A DNA stretch of 54,958 nt, from IMG/VR virus record IMGVR_UViG_3300025480_000005, positions 1 through 54,958 of that record. One strand, written 5' to 3'. The position numbers were made by a program, and so were the translations under genes. Below, piece by piece: positions 8,813 to 16,915 of this stretch. The notes below the pieces were generated by a model. It was not told where the DNA came from. It saw only the letters and a program-made list of their open reading frames with translations, and made no database searches. Source of the DNA: a virus. The first letter of the stretch is position 1. Every line of letters starts with the position of its first letter.

Positions 8813-9838
8813 CTATGAATACACCATCAGGATTTGGGTTACTGCCTGTGGCCGCGGCGTCCATCCCGACGTGATGCGCCATTCCTGCAGGAAATCCGTG
8901 GCGCCGCCAGCCAGCGGCGAGACGATCTCGCGTGGCGCCGCCATATCGCAATACTGCGTTACGCAGACCTTATTGCCGGGCGACATCGACGCGAAGATGT
9001 TGGTATTCACCGGCTTGTCGGTCGCTGGCTTCTCGACCTCCGGCATGACAAGGAGAACGACATCGGTGTCGGCATTGCCACCGGCGCCCTGCAGCGTATC
9101 GTCGTAGGCCCAGAGCAGCGTGTCGCCGTTGTCCATCAGAATCGATTTGAACGTCCCGGCGGTCGAGGTCGTGCCGGCGCCGATGCGCTGGAATTGCACG
9201 AGCTGAACCACGTTGTACTCGAAGAGGCCGAGCGTCCGCTGCGGGCCGAGGATGCAGAACAACCGACCCATACCGAGTTGGTAGGTCCGCTGCTTCAATG
9301 CGAGGACCTGCGATGCTACGAAGAACGCCATCTCGCCGTTGTCATAGGTCACGACAGTGTCGTTGCCGTTGGTGTCCGGCGGCAGCGGCACCGTGGTGGT
9401 ACCCGGCGCATTGACGATGCCCTCGCCGATCTGAGGATTGAAGCCGAAGAGCGCAGCATCCCTGGCAAGCTGGAAGTGACCCTGCCGGCCGCCGAGGCGG
9501 TAGGCTTCCGGGACCGCGAAGCCCCAGCGACCGCCGGCCGCGACATCATGGTGGTTCCACTCTGCGCGAACTTGCAGCAAGTAAGTCGCGGTCGAGAACA
9601 TCGTCGCCATGATGTCCACGCCGGGAAGTTCGTTGTAGGAAGCCTGCCCCGCCGCCATCTTGGTGCGGAGATTGAGCTGCTTCATGTAGACCACCAAATC
9701 ATCCTCGGCGAGCCGGACGCGAAGCTGCTGGTCGGCCATGAGATCGAGGAAGCCACTGACTTGGCTGTATTGAAGTATAAGCTCGGGCTCGATGAACGAA
9801 GGGTTCACCGTGATATATGCGTCGGCTTGAATCCCCAC
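8813..9838 (-). CDS. Major capsid protein (DUF2184-like), 341 aa
   Basis: Length, position after the protease/scaffold and decoration genes, and sequence features (FIEPELILQYSQVSGF near the N-terminus, WGFAVPEAYRLGG, LGMGRLFCILGPQRTLGLFE, C-terminal WRITSGWTPRPQAVTQILMVYS) fit the DUF2184 family of HK97-like major capsid proteins, which form the icosahedral shell. No cleavable delta domain is obvious at the N-terminus. The gene is followed by a hairpin terminator, in keeping with separately controlled high expression. Confidence 0.8.
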   Translation of the reverse strand: MGIQADAYITVNPSFIEPELILQYSQVSGFLDLMADQQLRVRLAEDDLVVYMKQLNLRTKMAAGQASYNELPGVDIMATMFSTATYLLQVRAEWNHHDVAAGGRWGFAVPEAYRLGGRQGHFQLARDAALFGFNPQIGEGIVNAPGTTTVPLPPDTNGNDTVVTYDNGEMAFFVASQVLALKQRTYQLGMGRLFCILGPQRTLGLFEYNVVQLVQFQRIGAGTTSTAGTFKSILMDNGDTLLWAYDDTLQGAGGNADTDVVLLVMPEVEKPATDKPVNTNIFASMSPGNKVCVTQYCDMAAPREIVSPLAGGATDFLQEWRITSGWTPRPQAVTQILMVYS

Positions 9839-9853
9839 GGTTGATCCTCCTTC

Positions 9854-10744
9854 TCAGATCTGAATCACGGCGCACGCGCCGTTGAAATTCCAAGTCGCAA
9901 ACCCGGTCGTCGGATTGTAGACGACCGTCTCGCAGTTCGTCACTTGGACGTCGAGAACCTCGACCGGGATCGCGACGTCCGAGCCGGAGCCCGGCGTTAC
10001 CGTGCCGCCGGTAATGGTGGTGGCACCCAAAGATGCGGCCGCCTGATAGGTGATCACGTCACCGGAAACCGATAGCACCGTGTAGGTGCCGTTCTGTCCG
10101 CTGATGGAGCTGCCAGTCAAGGACGAGACGACAATCGAATCGCCGGGCGATCCGCCGTAGGCGGTCGTCAGCGTCAGCGAAACGATACCGCTGGTATTGT
10201 TGTAGGCGCTACCCGTCGAATTGACCGTGTAAGCGGCGAGGTACGGCACGAGCACTTGGTTGACGAAATCCCAAGAGACCGACGCACCGATCGGTCCGCC
10301 TTCGAGGTCGGCGAGGATCGGGTCGCAGGCGACTGCGATGCGGGCCTGGGAACCGAAGGCATAGGCGTTGACGTGATTGAGGGAACCGGCCAGCGGGACT
10401 GGCGATTGCGGCGACGTGATCATCGCGTAGGCCTGGTCGAAGACGGAGAACCCGGCAAGGTTCTTGGAGCCGCCCGTCAGCGCGGTCGCGCGCCCCATTT
10501 GGACGCCGAGCGTCGTGCTGGGGCCGGTATTGCCACTGCCGCGATTCGGCACGTTCATGTAGACGCCGACGCCGCCCCACATCGGAAGCGTCTCACTATT
10601 GGCGAGGATGCCGCCGCGCAGCCGCCAGCGTGAAGACGGATCGGGATAGGCGGTGCCCTGCCGAAGTCCGACGGAGCTAACGTTGAAAAGCCCGGCGTTG
10701 CCGACGGTCGTCTGATAGGGAGCAATCGTGACGTTCGCGCTCAT
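9854..10744 (-). CDS. Capsid decoration/cement-like structural protein, 296 aa
   Basis: This protein lies between the protease and the major capsid gene, the usual place for a head decoration protein. It is beta-rich with many small residues (GGTVTPGSGSDVAIPVEV). A Gly/Ser/Thr insertion at about residues 180-255 (VSLTLTTAYGGSPGDSIVV) resembles an Ig-like or fibronectin-like surface domain inserted into the protein. It ends in a distinctive TGFATWNFNGACAVIQI tail. The role is inferred from order and composition. Confidence 0.65.
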   Translation of the reverse strand: MSANVTIAPYQTTVGNAGLFNVSSVGLRQGTAYPDPSSRWRLRGGILANSETLPMWGGVGVYMNVPNRGSGNTGPSTTLGVQMGRATALTGGSKNLAGFSVFDQAYAMITSPQSPVPLAGSLNHVNAYAFGSQARIAVACDPILADLEGGPIGASVSWDFVNQVLVPYLAAYTVNSTGSAYNNTSGIVSLTLTTAYGGSPGDSIVVSSLTGSSISGQNGTYTVLSVSGDVITYQAAASLGATTITGGTVTPGSGSDVAIPVEVLDVQVTNCETVVYNPTTGFATWNFNGACAVIQI

Positions 10745-10812
10745 TGCGGCCTCATCTCCTGATGTTCAACGACCGTTCCCCTGTTTTTACCTCCATCGCT
10801 CGGCGCTCGACC

Positions 10813-12756
10813 TCAATGCTGAGTGACGTTTCGCTTGAAGAAGTTCGCGCCAGGCGCCTTCGCCGCGCGTCCGGTCTGCCCGGCGAATTGGCTCATCCAA
10901 GTCGAAGGCTGGCCGTAGAAGTCGCGATAGGTGTGGCCGCCCTCGACCCGCTCGACCATGCGTAGTACGTCGACCCCGATGTTCGTGGGATCGCGCGCCG
11001 CGACGATGGAATCCTCGAGAATCTGTCCGGAAGCGACGTTGAATGCGGCATCGTCGGCGAAAGCGGCCGACTTAAGGTCAACGCCCTTCCACCGCGGGCT
11101 GAGGACTTGAAGATCAAGCGTGGTGCGGCGCCGGAACTGCTTCGAGGTCTCACCCGGGATCGGGCGCGGCGTCTGCTTGCCGAGCAACGGGTAGACGCGG
11201 TCGGCCTCGGTCCAGGCGTCGGCGAGCGCGGCGTGCTCGTCGTCGGCGAGCGGGCGCACGAGCTTGGAAAGTTCGTCGAGTTGGCGTTTGACGTCGGCGC
11301 TATCGGCCATCGCGGCATCCTTCTTCGCCTTGTCGGCCTTTTCCTTTTCCTCTTTTTCCTTGTCCTCGGCGTCCTTCTTGGCCTTATCGGCGGCGAGCTT
11401 CTCGGCCTCGCCCTTGTCCTTGTCTTCGGCGTCTTTCTTCGCCGCGTCGTCCTTGCGGCGGGCGTCGTCGCGAGCCTTGTCCTTCTCCTCCATCGAATCC
11501 ATGCGGCGGCCGAGGTGCGAGACGGCGTCCGCCATCTTGCCGAGATAGCCCGAGATTTCGGAGAGCTTGTCGTCGAGGTTCTTGCCAGCGTCGGCATCTT
11601 TGCGCGCGGCGTCGTCTTTGGCTTTGTCGTCGCGCGCTTTATCGTCTCGCTTCGCGGCGTCGTCGGCGGCCTTCTTCGCGGCAGCTTCCTCTTCAGGGGT
11701 CATCGCTGAGTCCTCTCTCGATTCGGATCGAACGCCACTAATCTCGTCACCTTTATCCCAAACGCCGCGCGAACACAACGCGACGTGATCCAAAAGGCTA
11801 GGATCGCCCTCGACCAGCAGCTTCGCTCCGTTCTCCAGGGTGAGCTTCTGGTTGACGCTGAGATCGTGGAAGTAGACCGCCGGCGATGTCGATAGCTGGC
11901 CATCTTCAAGTTCTCGGCCAGCCTCTTCGTCGTAGACCTTGGCGATTCCCCAGACCTCGTCGCCCTTTTCGCCGCCAATGTACGGCAGAAAGATGCTCCC
12001 CACAACTCTTTCGGCGAACTCGTCGGAGTCCAGGAGCTGCCCCTTGGGATGCTTGTAGATTACCGTGAGACCGTTACAGCGCGCCAAGGCTTCGTCGTTC
12101 AGCCATATCTTCGGATCGCGGAAGACGAACTCCTTTAGCTTCGGCCGATAGGCGTATCCGGTCCCAGTGATTCGGATCGCCACCAGCCACATGTTCTCGT
12201 AACGCTGCGGAGACGTCAGCCGATTCGCGGCGATGGCGCGCGCGATGCCGAGCTCGTTCATGGTGAGTCGTTCGAGCGCGATCGAGCAGCCTGGATGAAG
12301 CGGCGCCGGCGGCGAGGCGACCGGGACCCATGCCCAGCCATCGTGTTCGTCGTTCAGTTCCGGCGTGAACTCATTCGTCACTTTTTGCAAAAACGTGGAA
12401 TAGTCCACGCCCGGCGCCCCCATCGGACCAGCCGCGATCGCGCTTGCGGGGGGAGCCGGTGCCGGAGCAGCGGGCGGCGTAACAGGGACCGCCGCGGTCG
12501 CCGATCCGGCACCACCGTTGAGGTCGGCAACGGGCGCCCCTTTCTGCCGGGTCAGGAGCGACCGCACCCCCTCCGGCAGGAAACCAATCTCTTCGCGGGT
12601 TTCTCGGATCGCGGTCTGTTCGGTCGATTCGTCACCATCTTGCCCGCCGCCGGGCAGATCCCAGTATCCGGCGAAATCTTGCGAGGCCGCGCTGCGGCGG
12701 AGAAAGAGCGCCGTTCCGTTCAACGACAAAAAAAGTATGCCAGCGCCGCGGATCAC
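10813..12756 (-). CDS. Nudix domain fused to DUF2213-like prohead protease and charged scaffold, 647 aa
   Basis: From a GTG start overlapping the upstream stop (GTGA), residues 1-70 form a Nudix hydrolase domain with a perfect Nudix box (G-x5-E-x7-RETREEIGF, about residues 37-59). A linker rich in Pro/Ala follows. The part from about 170 (MNELGIARAIAANRLTSPQRY) to about 360 looks like a DUF2213 phage capsid maturation protease. Residues 370-480 are a very Lys/Asp/Ala-rich coiled coil typical of an internal scaffold. The last 150 residues are globular. The gene sits just before the decoration and capsid genes, as a protease-scaffold should. The Nudix fusion is unusual; such domains hydrolyse nucleoside-diphosphate-linked compounds. 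Confidence 0.75.
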   Translation of the reverse strand: MIRGAGILFLSLNGTALFLRRSAASQDFAGYWDLPGGGQDGDESTEQTAIRETREEIGFLPEGVRSLLTRQKGAPVADLNGGAGSATAAVPVTPPAAPAPAPPASAIAAGPMGAPGVDYSTFLQKVTNEFTPELNDEHDGWAWVPVASPPAPLHPGCSIALERLTMNELGIARAIAANRLTSPQRYENMWLVAIRITGTGYAYRPKLKEFVFRDPKIWLNDEALARCNGLTVIYKHPKGQLLDSDEFAERVVGSIFLPYIGGEKGDEVWGIAKVYDEEAGRELEDGQLSTSPAVYFHDLSVNQKLTLENGAKLLVEGDPSLLDHVALCSRGVWDKGDEISGVRSESREDSAMTPEEEAAAKKAADDAAKRDDKARDDKAKDDAARKDADAGKNLDDKLSEISGYLGKMADAVSHLGRRMDSMEEKDKARDDARRKDDAAKKDAEDKDKGEAEKLAADKAKKDAEDKEKEEKEKADKAKKDAAMADSADVKRQLDELSKLVRPLADDEHAALADAWTEADRVYPLLGKQTPRPIPGETSKQFRRRTTLDLQVLSPRWKGVDLKSAAFADDAAFNVASGQILEDSIVAARDPTNIGVDVLRMVERVEGGHTYRDFYGQPSTWMSQFAGQTGRAAKAPGANFFKRNVTQH

Positions 12757-13193
12757 TCTTTGTGCTCCGGTTCGCGCTTTTCCTCGCTGATGAACTTCTC
12801 GATGCCCTTCCAGTCTTCTGGCGTCATGTCTCGCTTTGCCTTTCCGGCATCGGCCAATTTTGCGAACTCATTCATGTTCGGGCGCGCGCCTTCGTCGGCC
12901 CGGAGCGTCTTCGCTTTCGCGTGGAGGCGCATGTGCTCATCCGCATTGAAAAGTGGCGTTGAAAACGACTCAGCATCCATGCGGGCGCAGCGGGCATCCA
13001 TCCGCATGTGAAGCCGCGTGATGCCGTCGCAGATCGTCTTGACGGCGTCGAGGATAGCTCCGGCTTCATCGTCGTCGATGCCCTTGAACGTTCCCTTGTT
13101 CTTCCCCGCGTAGAGAACGCGCTCACCTTTCTCAGCGCCGTACTCCTTCTGGAGCGCAGCCTTGATCGTCTCGCCTTTGGCTGTTAACGGCAT
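12753..13193 (-). CDS. Phage protein upstream of the protease/scaffold, 146 aa
   Basis: The N-terminal part (MPLTAKGETIKAALQKEYGAEKGERVLYAGKNKGTF) matches a small helical domain found in many phage proteins near the head genes, in which a conserved Tyr-Gly-x-x-Lys-Gly-x-x-Val-Phe/Leu-Tyr pattern precedes a KGT. The rest is helical and charged, ending EEKREPEHKE. It overlaps the protease gene by 4 bases and the upstream gene by 10. The function is unknown; an assembly accessory role is likely from context. Confidence 0.7.
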   Translation of the reverse strand: MPLTAKGETIKAALQKEYGAEKGERVLYAGKNKGTFKGIDDDEAGAILDAVKTICDGITRLHMRMDARCARMDAESFSTPLFNADEHMRLHAKAKTLRADEGARPNMNEFAKLADAGKAKRDMTPEDWKGIEKFISEEKREPEHKE

Positions 13194-13489
13194 CGCTTCC
13201 CTCCCAATCCCATCGCCCGCTCGTTCGTCTCGATCGCAACGGCGTGCAAGATGAAAGTCTCCGCGAGGCGGTCGGCGATCACGGCGTCGTCCTGTGTGAA
13301 AACCCAGGTTCCGTCTTCGTAGCGGACCACGGAAACGTCGCCGCAAAGTTGGAGATTGAGCGGGAAGTAGAAGGCGCTGCTGGCGTCGCTCGGCGTCCCG
13401 GTCTTGAAACCGGCCTTGGCGAGCTTGCGGCGGAGCGCCGACGCGATGAGCTTCTGCAACTCGCCGTCGGTTAATCGAAGCTCGCGCAC
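13184..13489 (-). CDS. Phage protein, 101 aa
   Basis: The gene begins with GTG at 13489 and overlaps the next gene by 10 bases. The product is alpha/beta (ELQKLIASALRRKLAKAGF, then DVSVVRYEDGTWVFTQDD, then ADRLAETFILHAVAIE). No named family is recognised. The hairpin at 13512-13539 lies just upstream, so a new transcript may start nearby. Confidence 0.65.
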   Translation of the reverse strand: MRELRLTDGELQKLIASALRRKLAKAGFKTGTPSDASSAFYFPLNLQLCGDVSVVRYEDGTWVFTQDDAVIADRLAETFILHAVAIETNERAMGLGGKRCR

Positions 13490-13511
13490 GGTTTACCTTT
13501 CCACGAAAATG

Positions 13512-13539
13512 ACAAGCCCCGGTACTAGCCGGGGCTTGT
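13512..13539 (-). terminator. Strong GC-rich hairpin between two structural genes
   Basis: ACAAGCCCCGG pairs perfectly with CCGGGGCTTGT around a 6-base loop. On the minus strand the stem is followed by CATTTTC, a weak T-run. It separates the 94-residue gene from the head-assembly genes, so it probably attenuates late transcription here. A bidirectional role is possible because the stem is symmetric. Confidence 0.6.
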
Positions 13540-13575
13540 TATAACATTTAACCGCGTGATTCACAAAAGCGCGGA

Positions 13576-13860
13576 TTAGATTGCTCCGTCGAGCCGCGAG
13601 CCGACTTCATAGATTCGGTCGCTCAGGCGGGAAAGTCTATCGACTTGATCCGTTAAATCGCTGACGAGACCCCCAACACCGGCTTCCTTCAATAATGCCT
13701 TTCCTTCAACGTTCTTTGGAGCGCCAACTAACTTGTCGGTAAGACCTTCAAGTCGAGCGGCATGTTTCTCGAACGTATCGGCCAAATCTAACAAACGAGT
13801 ATGGATTTGATCGAGCTGACTAGCTTTGCGAGCTTCGTCCTTCGCATGCGAGACTGACAT
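13576..13860 (-). CDS. Small coiled-coil phage protein, 94 aa
   Basis: The product is almost entirely helical with heptad-like Leu spacing (LDQIHTRLLDLADTFEKHAARLEGLTDKL and VSDLTDQVDRLSRLSDRIYEV), so it probably oligomerises. The start is preceded by the recurring leader CCAACAGGGGAGA. It stands alone between the HD-hydrolase insertion and a hairpin. A small scaffold or head-accessory protein is possible but not shown. Confidence 0.65.
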   Translation of the reverse strand: MSVSHAKDEARKASQLDQIHTRLLDLADTFEKHAARLEGLTDKLVGAPKNVEGKALLKEAGVGGLVSDLTDQVDRLSRLSDRIYEVGSRLDGAI

Positions 13861-13957
13861 AGGATGATTCTCCCCTGTTGGAATGGATTAGAAGACGCAC
13901 GCCACCTATAGCACGTCTGCGGGATTCGTCACGAATCGGTTGAGGAGAGCGAGCCAG

Positions 13958-13975
13958 TCAGATTTTGTCACTGCG
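13958..13975. repeat. 18-bp sequence shared with 19322-19339
   Basis: TCAGATTTTGTCACTGCG is identical at both sites. In each it forms the last codons and stop of an otherwise unrelated moron-like gene. A second shared motif, GGTCTTTAGA, lies just upstream of both genes (14718-14727 and 19897-19906). Confidence 0.7.
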
Positions 13976-14365
13976 AGAAAGCTCTGCGAGAAATTCCCGC
14001 TTCGCTCTCGGTGGCGACCAGAATTGAAGCTTAACCCCAACAGGCTCGGCGGCTGTGCTCCATGCTATGGGCGGCGGCGCCATGTTCTGCTGCATCTCAT
14101 CGGTCAGGATGCGCGTATCCAATTCCTTCACTTCTGCTGGCATTTCTGCGAGTAGACCAAACCGCTCACAAACCGCGCGCATGATTTTTTCTTCGGCTTC
14201 ACGATAGCCGACGAGAAACGGTTTTAGCGGGCGTGGCACGTCCACCAAATATGCCTCGCTGGCGTCACGCAGGAGCGCCCAAAGCCTATTCTCGGCTGAT
14301 ACCTTGCGCGCCAACAATACGGAATGTTCTGCCACGCTGTAGAACCTGAGACAGTGACCACCGAA

Positions 14366-14585
14366 GCCGCAGTGGCCAATCAAAAATAAAACTTGGCTGC
14401 TCAACTGAAATGCTAAGGCCGAAAATCGACGATGTGTGGGAGTTTAGATAAAAAGATTGCGCCCCACCGTCCTATCCACGGGAATCCCGTAGAACGCACG
14501 CCATCCGGCGACAGTTCGGAGCGGCGGGGCGACTTTTCGAACCGGAAAATGTGCGCCTCGAGGGCGTTTGTCAAACGCTTGCGCC
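14366..14585 (-). other. Insertion of about 220 bp inside the HD gene
   Basis: This stretch separates two halves of one protein and carries a stop in the 5-prime frame. CGGC occurs at both junctions. It contains hairpins such as GCGTTTGACAAACGC near its 5-prime end and ACGGGATTCCCGT further on. No group I or group II core could be identified by eye, and it is too short to encode a transposase. A small intron, a MITE-like element or a deletion scar are all possible. Confidence 0.45.
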
Positions 14586-14758
14586 GACACTGAAGCGATA
14601 AGGCATGGGCGACATCCTGCGGTTCGATCTCGCTCGACCGAGGATCAATCGGCCAAAACTGGCCGCCTAGCGCCGTCTGTATCCAGTCGCCCCTTGCGTT
14701 CATTTGTTCCTCAGACTGGTCTTTAGAGCGCGAGTATAGAGAAATCTTTATCTAAAGT

Positions 14759-16915
14759 CTATCCTATGGCTTCGAGACGCCGCATCAGTCGTCGTCGCTC
14801 CGCTTCGATCCCGACCGCTGGCCGAATCGTCATCCGCTCCTCCCAGAATTGCGCCAGTTCGGCCGGGAGCGGCAGCTTCAGCATGAATCGCGCATAGCTT
14901 TCCGCGAAGACTTCCGAAGCGACGCTATCGACCTTACCGCGGCGGCGGAGATCATCGAGATGTATCCGGTTCGCCATCTCGAGGAACGAACCGATCTTGT
15001 TCAGGTGCCGACGCTTGAACTCGGCGTAGGTCCCAGGGTCGATCTCCTGCCCGCGGTGGCCGGCCTCATGAAGGAGGATTTGGACGCGGTCCATCGCCGG
15101 GAGTTGATCGAATTTCCGCTGGATTTCGACGCTGTCATCGTCCGATTCGTAGGAAGCGTGCCAAGCGTCGCGATCATCCACGAAGCGAACATCGGTCACC
15201 CCGACGAAATATCCGAGCGCGTCGCGCCGCAGCGCCTTGCGGAAGATCTCTGAGTGGACGAGGTCGAGCCCGCTCGCCGCATCATCCGCCCGGGCCGCAG
15301 AGACTATGCGCGCATTCGCGAGCCACGCCTTGCCCTTCGCCGTGAGCATGTCGTCTGGCAAATCCCGGAGCGCGTATAAAAATCTGTAGGAACAACGGCA
15401 ATTATGGACGATAATGCCATCGGCAACAAACCAGCCTGATTCGGTTTGGAGATTATAGACATGCCCAGACCATTGCCGCCGTTCGATCTTGATGATGCGC
15501 GTCGCTCGTACCTCGAAGGGGAAAGTCTCTTGAGTTTGTCCAAACGATTGTGTGTTTCGCGCGGTGCGCTTGCCCACCATCTCAATATTCCTCTGCGGAA
15601 TGGCTCCGAAGCAAACTTGATCCGTATGGCCCGCGAAGGCGAAGATGGTCGGCGCAAATTGGTTGAGGCAGCACATAAAGCGCGCACCGGCGCTAAAGCT
15701 AGTTTGGAGGAAAAACTTAACCGCGCCCGCCGCCGTTCGACAGAGGTCGGCTACGGAGAACGAGAAGTGATGCAAGCCCTGCAGGCGCATGGGATTAAAA
15801 CCGAATCTCAATGGCCATGCGGTCCCTACAACATCGACATCGCTTGCGGTTCCATCGCCGTGGAATTGCTTACACGAGCCTCCAATCCTCTCAATGACCC
15901 CGAATTTATTGAGCGTAGCAAATATCTCTGCAATGCAGGTTACTGTCTTATTTTGGTTCGTTTCCGAGTTGACCGAACGGACGATGTTATCGCTAATCTC
16001 GATCATATCGTCGCCTTCATTGAGCGCGCCAATCTGGACCCATCCATGAGAAGTAAGAATTGGGTGATTAGGTGTAGCTCGGAGCGTTTTGCCAGAGGCC
16101 GTAATGATCGTGGTCAAGTCACCGCTGTACCAACGCCGATACGCTTTTTCCACATTATCAGCGAATGGTATCTGTGAGTCGCCAGGGAAGCAGAAGGGAA
16201 GTTGCGCCGGTGCTTCGATTTCGTCGACGAAAGGTCGACTATTCTTCTTGACCAAACCGGCACGATGCGCCCACGAATCGCGGACAAGATAGATTTGCTC
16301 GTCGCGCGCTTTATGCTCAGGCCTCGCGTCATAGCCTGCCTGACGCCACATACTTCGCCACATTCCCGCTATCGCTCCCCCGTCCGTGGCAACGAGATCG
16401 TTGATTGAGGCGATGAGTTTAGCCGATTGATCGATCACAACGCGGCGTTCTTCATACGGCAGCGAGGCAAGCGCCTTCTTAACGTTTTGCTTGACCTCGC
16501 GCCTTCCCTCTGCCGAAACCCCGCCGGGCGGAATCGACGTCGACCAACCCTGGAATCGCCGCAGCGTCTTCTCGATCGATTCGGCCCGGTTGAGCTTGAT
16601 GAGATCGGACGAGGCGACGATCCGCCGGTCGAGTTCGGCACGGAGTTGAGGTCGCACCTTCTCCAGCGTGAACCGCTCGACGCCTTGGTGATATTTTGCG
16701 ATCCCGCCGCGCTCGACGAGACGCCGGTAGATCGTCGCCAATCCTTCCCGGAGCTGCTGCTCCAGCGCCACCGCCGAGATCATCGAGGCCTCGGCCGCGA
16801 TCCGGAGTTCGCGCGTCCACTTCGCGATTCGTTCCCCCGAATCAAAGCCATGCTGCAAAATGTCCTCGACCGCAGCGTCAAGGACTTCCTGAAAGGTCTT
16901 CAGGCGGGCGGTCAT
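14759..16915 (-). CDS. Mu F-like head morphogenesis protein containing an intein, 718 aa precursor
   Basis: Residues 1-241 and 506-718 together form a phage head morphogenesis/minor head protein (SPP1 gp7/Mu gpF type), with RSMWRQAGYDARPEHKARD followed by the conserved CRCSYRF motif. The C-terminal extension has an HEAGH metallopeptidase-like signature (VQILLHEAGHRG), seen in some fusions of this family. Residues 242-505 are an intein inserted immediately before the Cys of CRC. After splicing the mature protein would be 454 residues. The gene lies directly before the HD-gene insertion and after a 4-base overlap with the 78-residue gene. An endonuclease gene is nested on the opposite strand. 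Confidence 0.85.
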   Translation of the reverse strand: MTARLKTFQEVLDAAVEDILQHGFDSGERIAKWTRELRIAAEASMISAVALEQQLREGLATIYRRLVERGGIAKYHQGVERFTLEKVRPQLRAELDRRIVASSDLIKLNRAESIEKTLRRFQGWSTSIPPGGVSAEGRREVKQNVKKALASLPYEERRVVIDQSAKLIASINDLVATDGGAIAGMWRSMWRQAGYDARPEHKARDEQIYLVRDSWAHRAGLVKKNSRPFVDEIEAPAQLPFCFPGDSQIPFADNVEKAYRRWYSGDLTTIITASGKTLRATPNHPILTSHGWVQIGALNEGDDMIEISDNIVRSVNSETNQNKTVTCIAEIFATLNKFGVIERIGGSCKQFHGDGTASDVDVVGTAWPLRFGFNPMRLQGLHHFSFSVADLCRTAAGAVKFFLQTSFSAGARFMCCLNQFAPTIFAFAGHTDQVCFGAIPQRNIEMVGKRTARNTQSFGQTQETFPFEVRATRIIKIERRQWSGHVYNLQTESGWFVADGIIVHNCRCSYRFLYALRDLPDDMLTAKGKAWLANARIVSAARADDAASGLDLVHSEIFRKALRRDALGYFVGVTDVRFVDDRDAWHASYESDDDSVEIQRKFDQLPAMDRVQILLHEAGHRGQEIDPGTYAEFKRRHLNKIGSFLEMANRIHLDDLRRRGKVDSVASEVFAESYARFMLKLPLPAELAQFWEERMTIRPAVGIEAERRRLMRRLEAIG
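15448..15451 (+). promoter_or_regulatory. Shine-Dalgarno site of the nested endonuclease
   Basis: GGAG is spaced 9 bases from the ATG at 15461. This favours that start over the TTG 15 bases upstream, which the same GGAG would overlap. Confidence 0.55.
15461..16177 (+). CDS. Homing endonuclease (HTH plus Vsr/EDxHD-like nuclease) antisense within the intein, 238 aa
   Basis: Residues 15-50 (LEGESLLSLSKRLCVSRGALAHHL) form a helix-turn-helix of the kind fused to phage homing nucleases. Residues 98-170 have the Vsr/DUF559-like core: GYGEREVMQALQAHG with E100, then GPYNIDIACGSIAVELL with D126 and E135, then ERSKYLCNAGYCLILVRF. The frame runs 238 codons with no stop and lies entirely inside the intein on the opposite strand, so both strands are coding across it. 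It has its own ribosome-binding site. Its product would be expected to cut the intein-free allele of the head gene. I know of inteins with in-frame nucleases and of free-standing neighbours; I do not recall this nested antisense arrangement. Confidence 0.8.
   Translation: MPRPLPPFDLDDARRSYLEGESLLSLSKRLCVSRGALAHHLNIPLRNGSEANLIRMAREGEDGRRKLVEAAHKARTGAKASLEEKLNRARRRSTEVGYGEREVMQALQAHGIKTESQWPCGPYNIDIACGSIAVELLTRASNPLNDPEFIERSKYLCNAGYCLILVRFRVDRTDDVIANLDHIVAFIERANLDPSMRSKNWVIRCSSERFARGRNDRGQVTAVPTPIRFFHIISEWYL

Larger units (their letters stand above)
13958..14703 (-). pseudogene. HD-domain phosphohydrolase split by an insertion of about 220 bp
   Basis: The 5-prime part (14703 to about 14586) encodes DWIQTALGGQFWPIDPR and DVAHALSLQCR, and the 3-prime part (from about 14365) FGGHCLRFYSVAEHSVLLAR. 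Together these are the start and core of a YfbR-like HD phosphohydrolase (nucleotide or nucleic-acid phosphatase). The join QCR-FGGH is what the family shows without the insert. In place of the usual HDA metal-binding pair it reads LLRDASEAYL, so a key His is Arg. The gene ends in the same 18 bases as the gene at 19322. Either a decayed moron or a gene interrupted by an intron-like insert. Confidence 0.6.
15401..16192 (-). other. Intein, 264 aa, in the Mu F-like head protein
   Basis: All splicing blocks are visible. Block A starts with Cys1 (CFPGDSQI, precursor residue 242). Block B is TPNHPILTSHGWVQIGAL, with Thr and His in TxxH. Block F is VYNLQTESGWFVADG. Block G is IIVHN followed by Cys+1 (residues 504-506). 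The host site, just before the Cys of the CRC motif, is a conserved position, as expected of a homing target. The middle of the intein has no recognisable LAGLIDADG or HNH motif in its own frame. It is instead overlapped by the opposite-strand nuclease gene over 717 of its 792 bases. Confidence 0.9.

Noticed and set aside
8834-9844. A 336-codon plus-strand open frame
   Set aside because: It is the antisense shadow of the major capsid gene, rich in Arg/His as expected from reverse-complemented GC-rich codons.
11107-11709. A 200-codon plus-strand frame rich in Leu/Val/Gly that looks like a membrane protein
   Set aside because: It is the antisense reading of the Lys/Asp-rich scaffold segment; the hydrophobicity is a product of reversed charged codons.
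14366-14585. Group I intron in the HD gene
   Set aside because: No P7-like pairing, guanosine-site or terminal G after a U-ending exon could be recognised by eye; left as an unexplained insertion.
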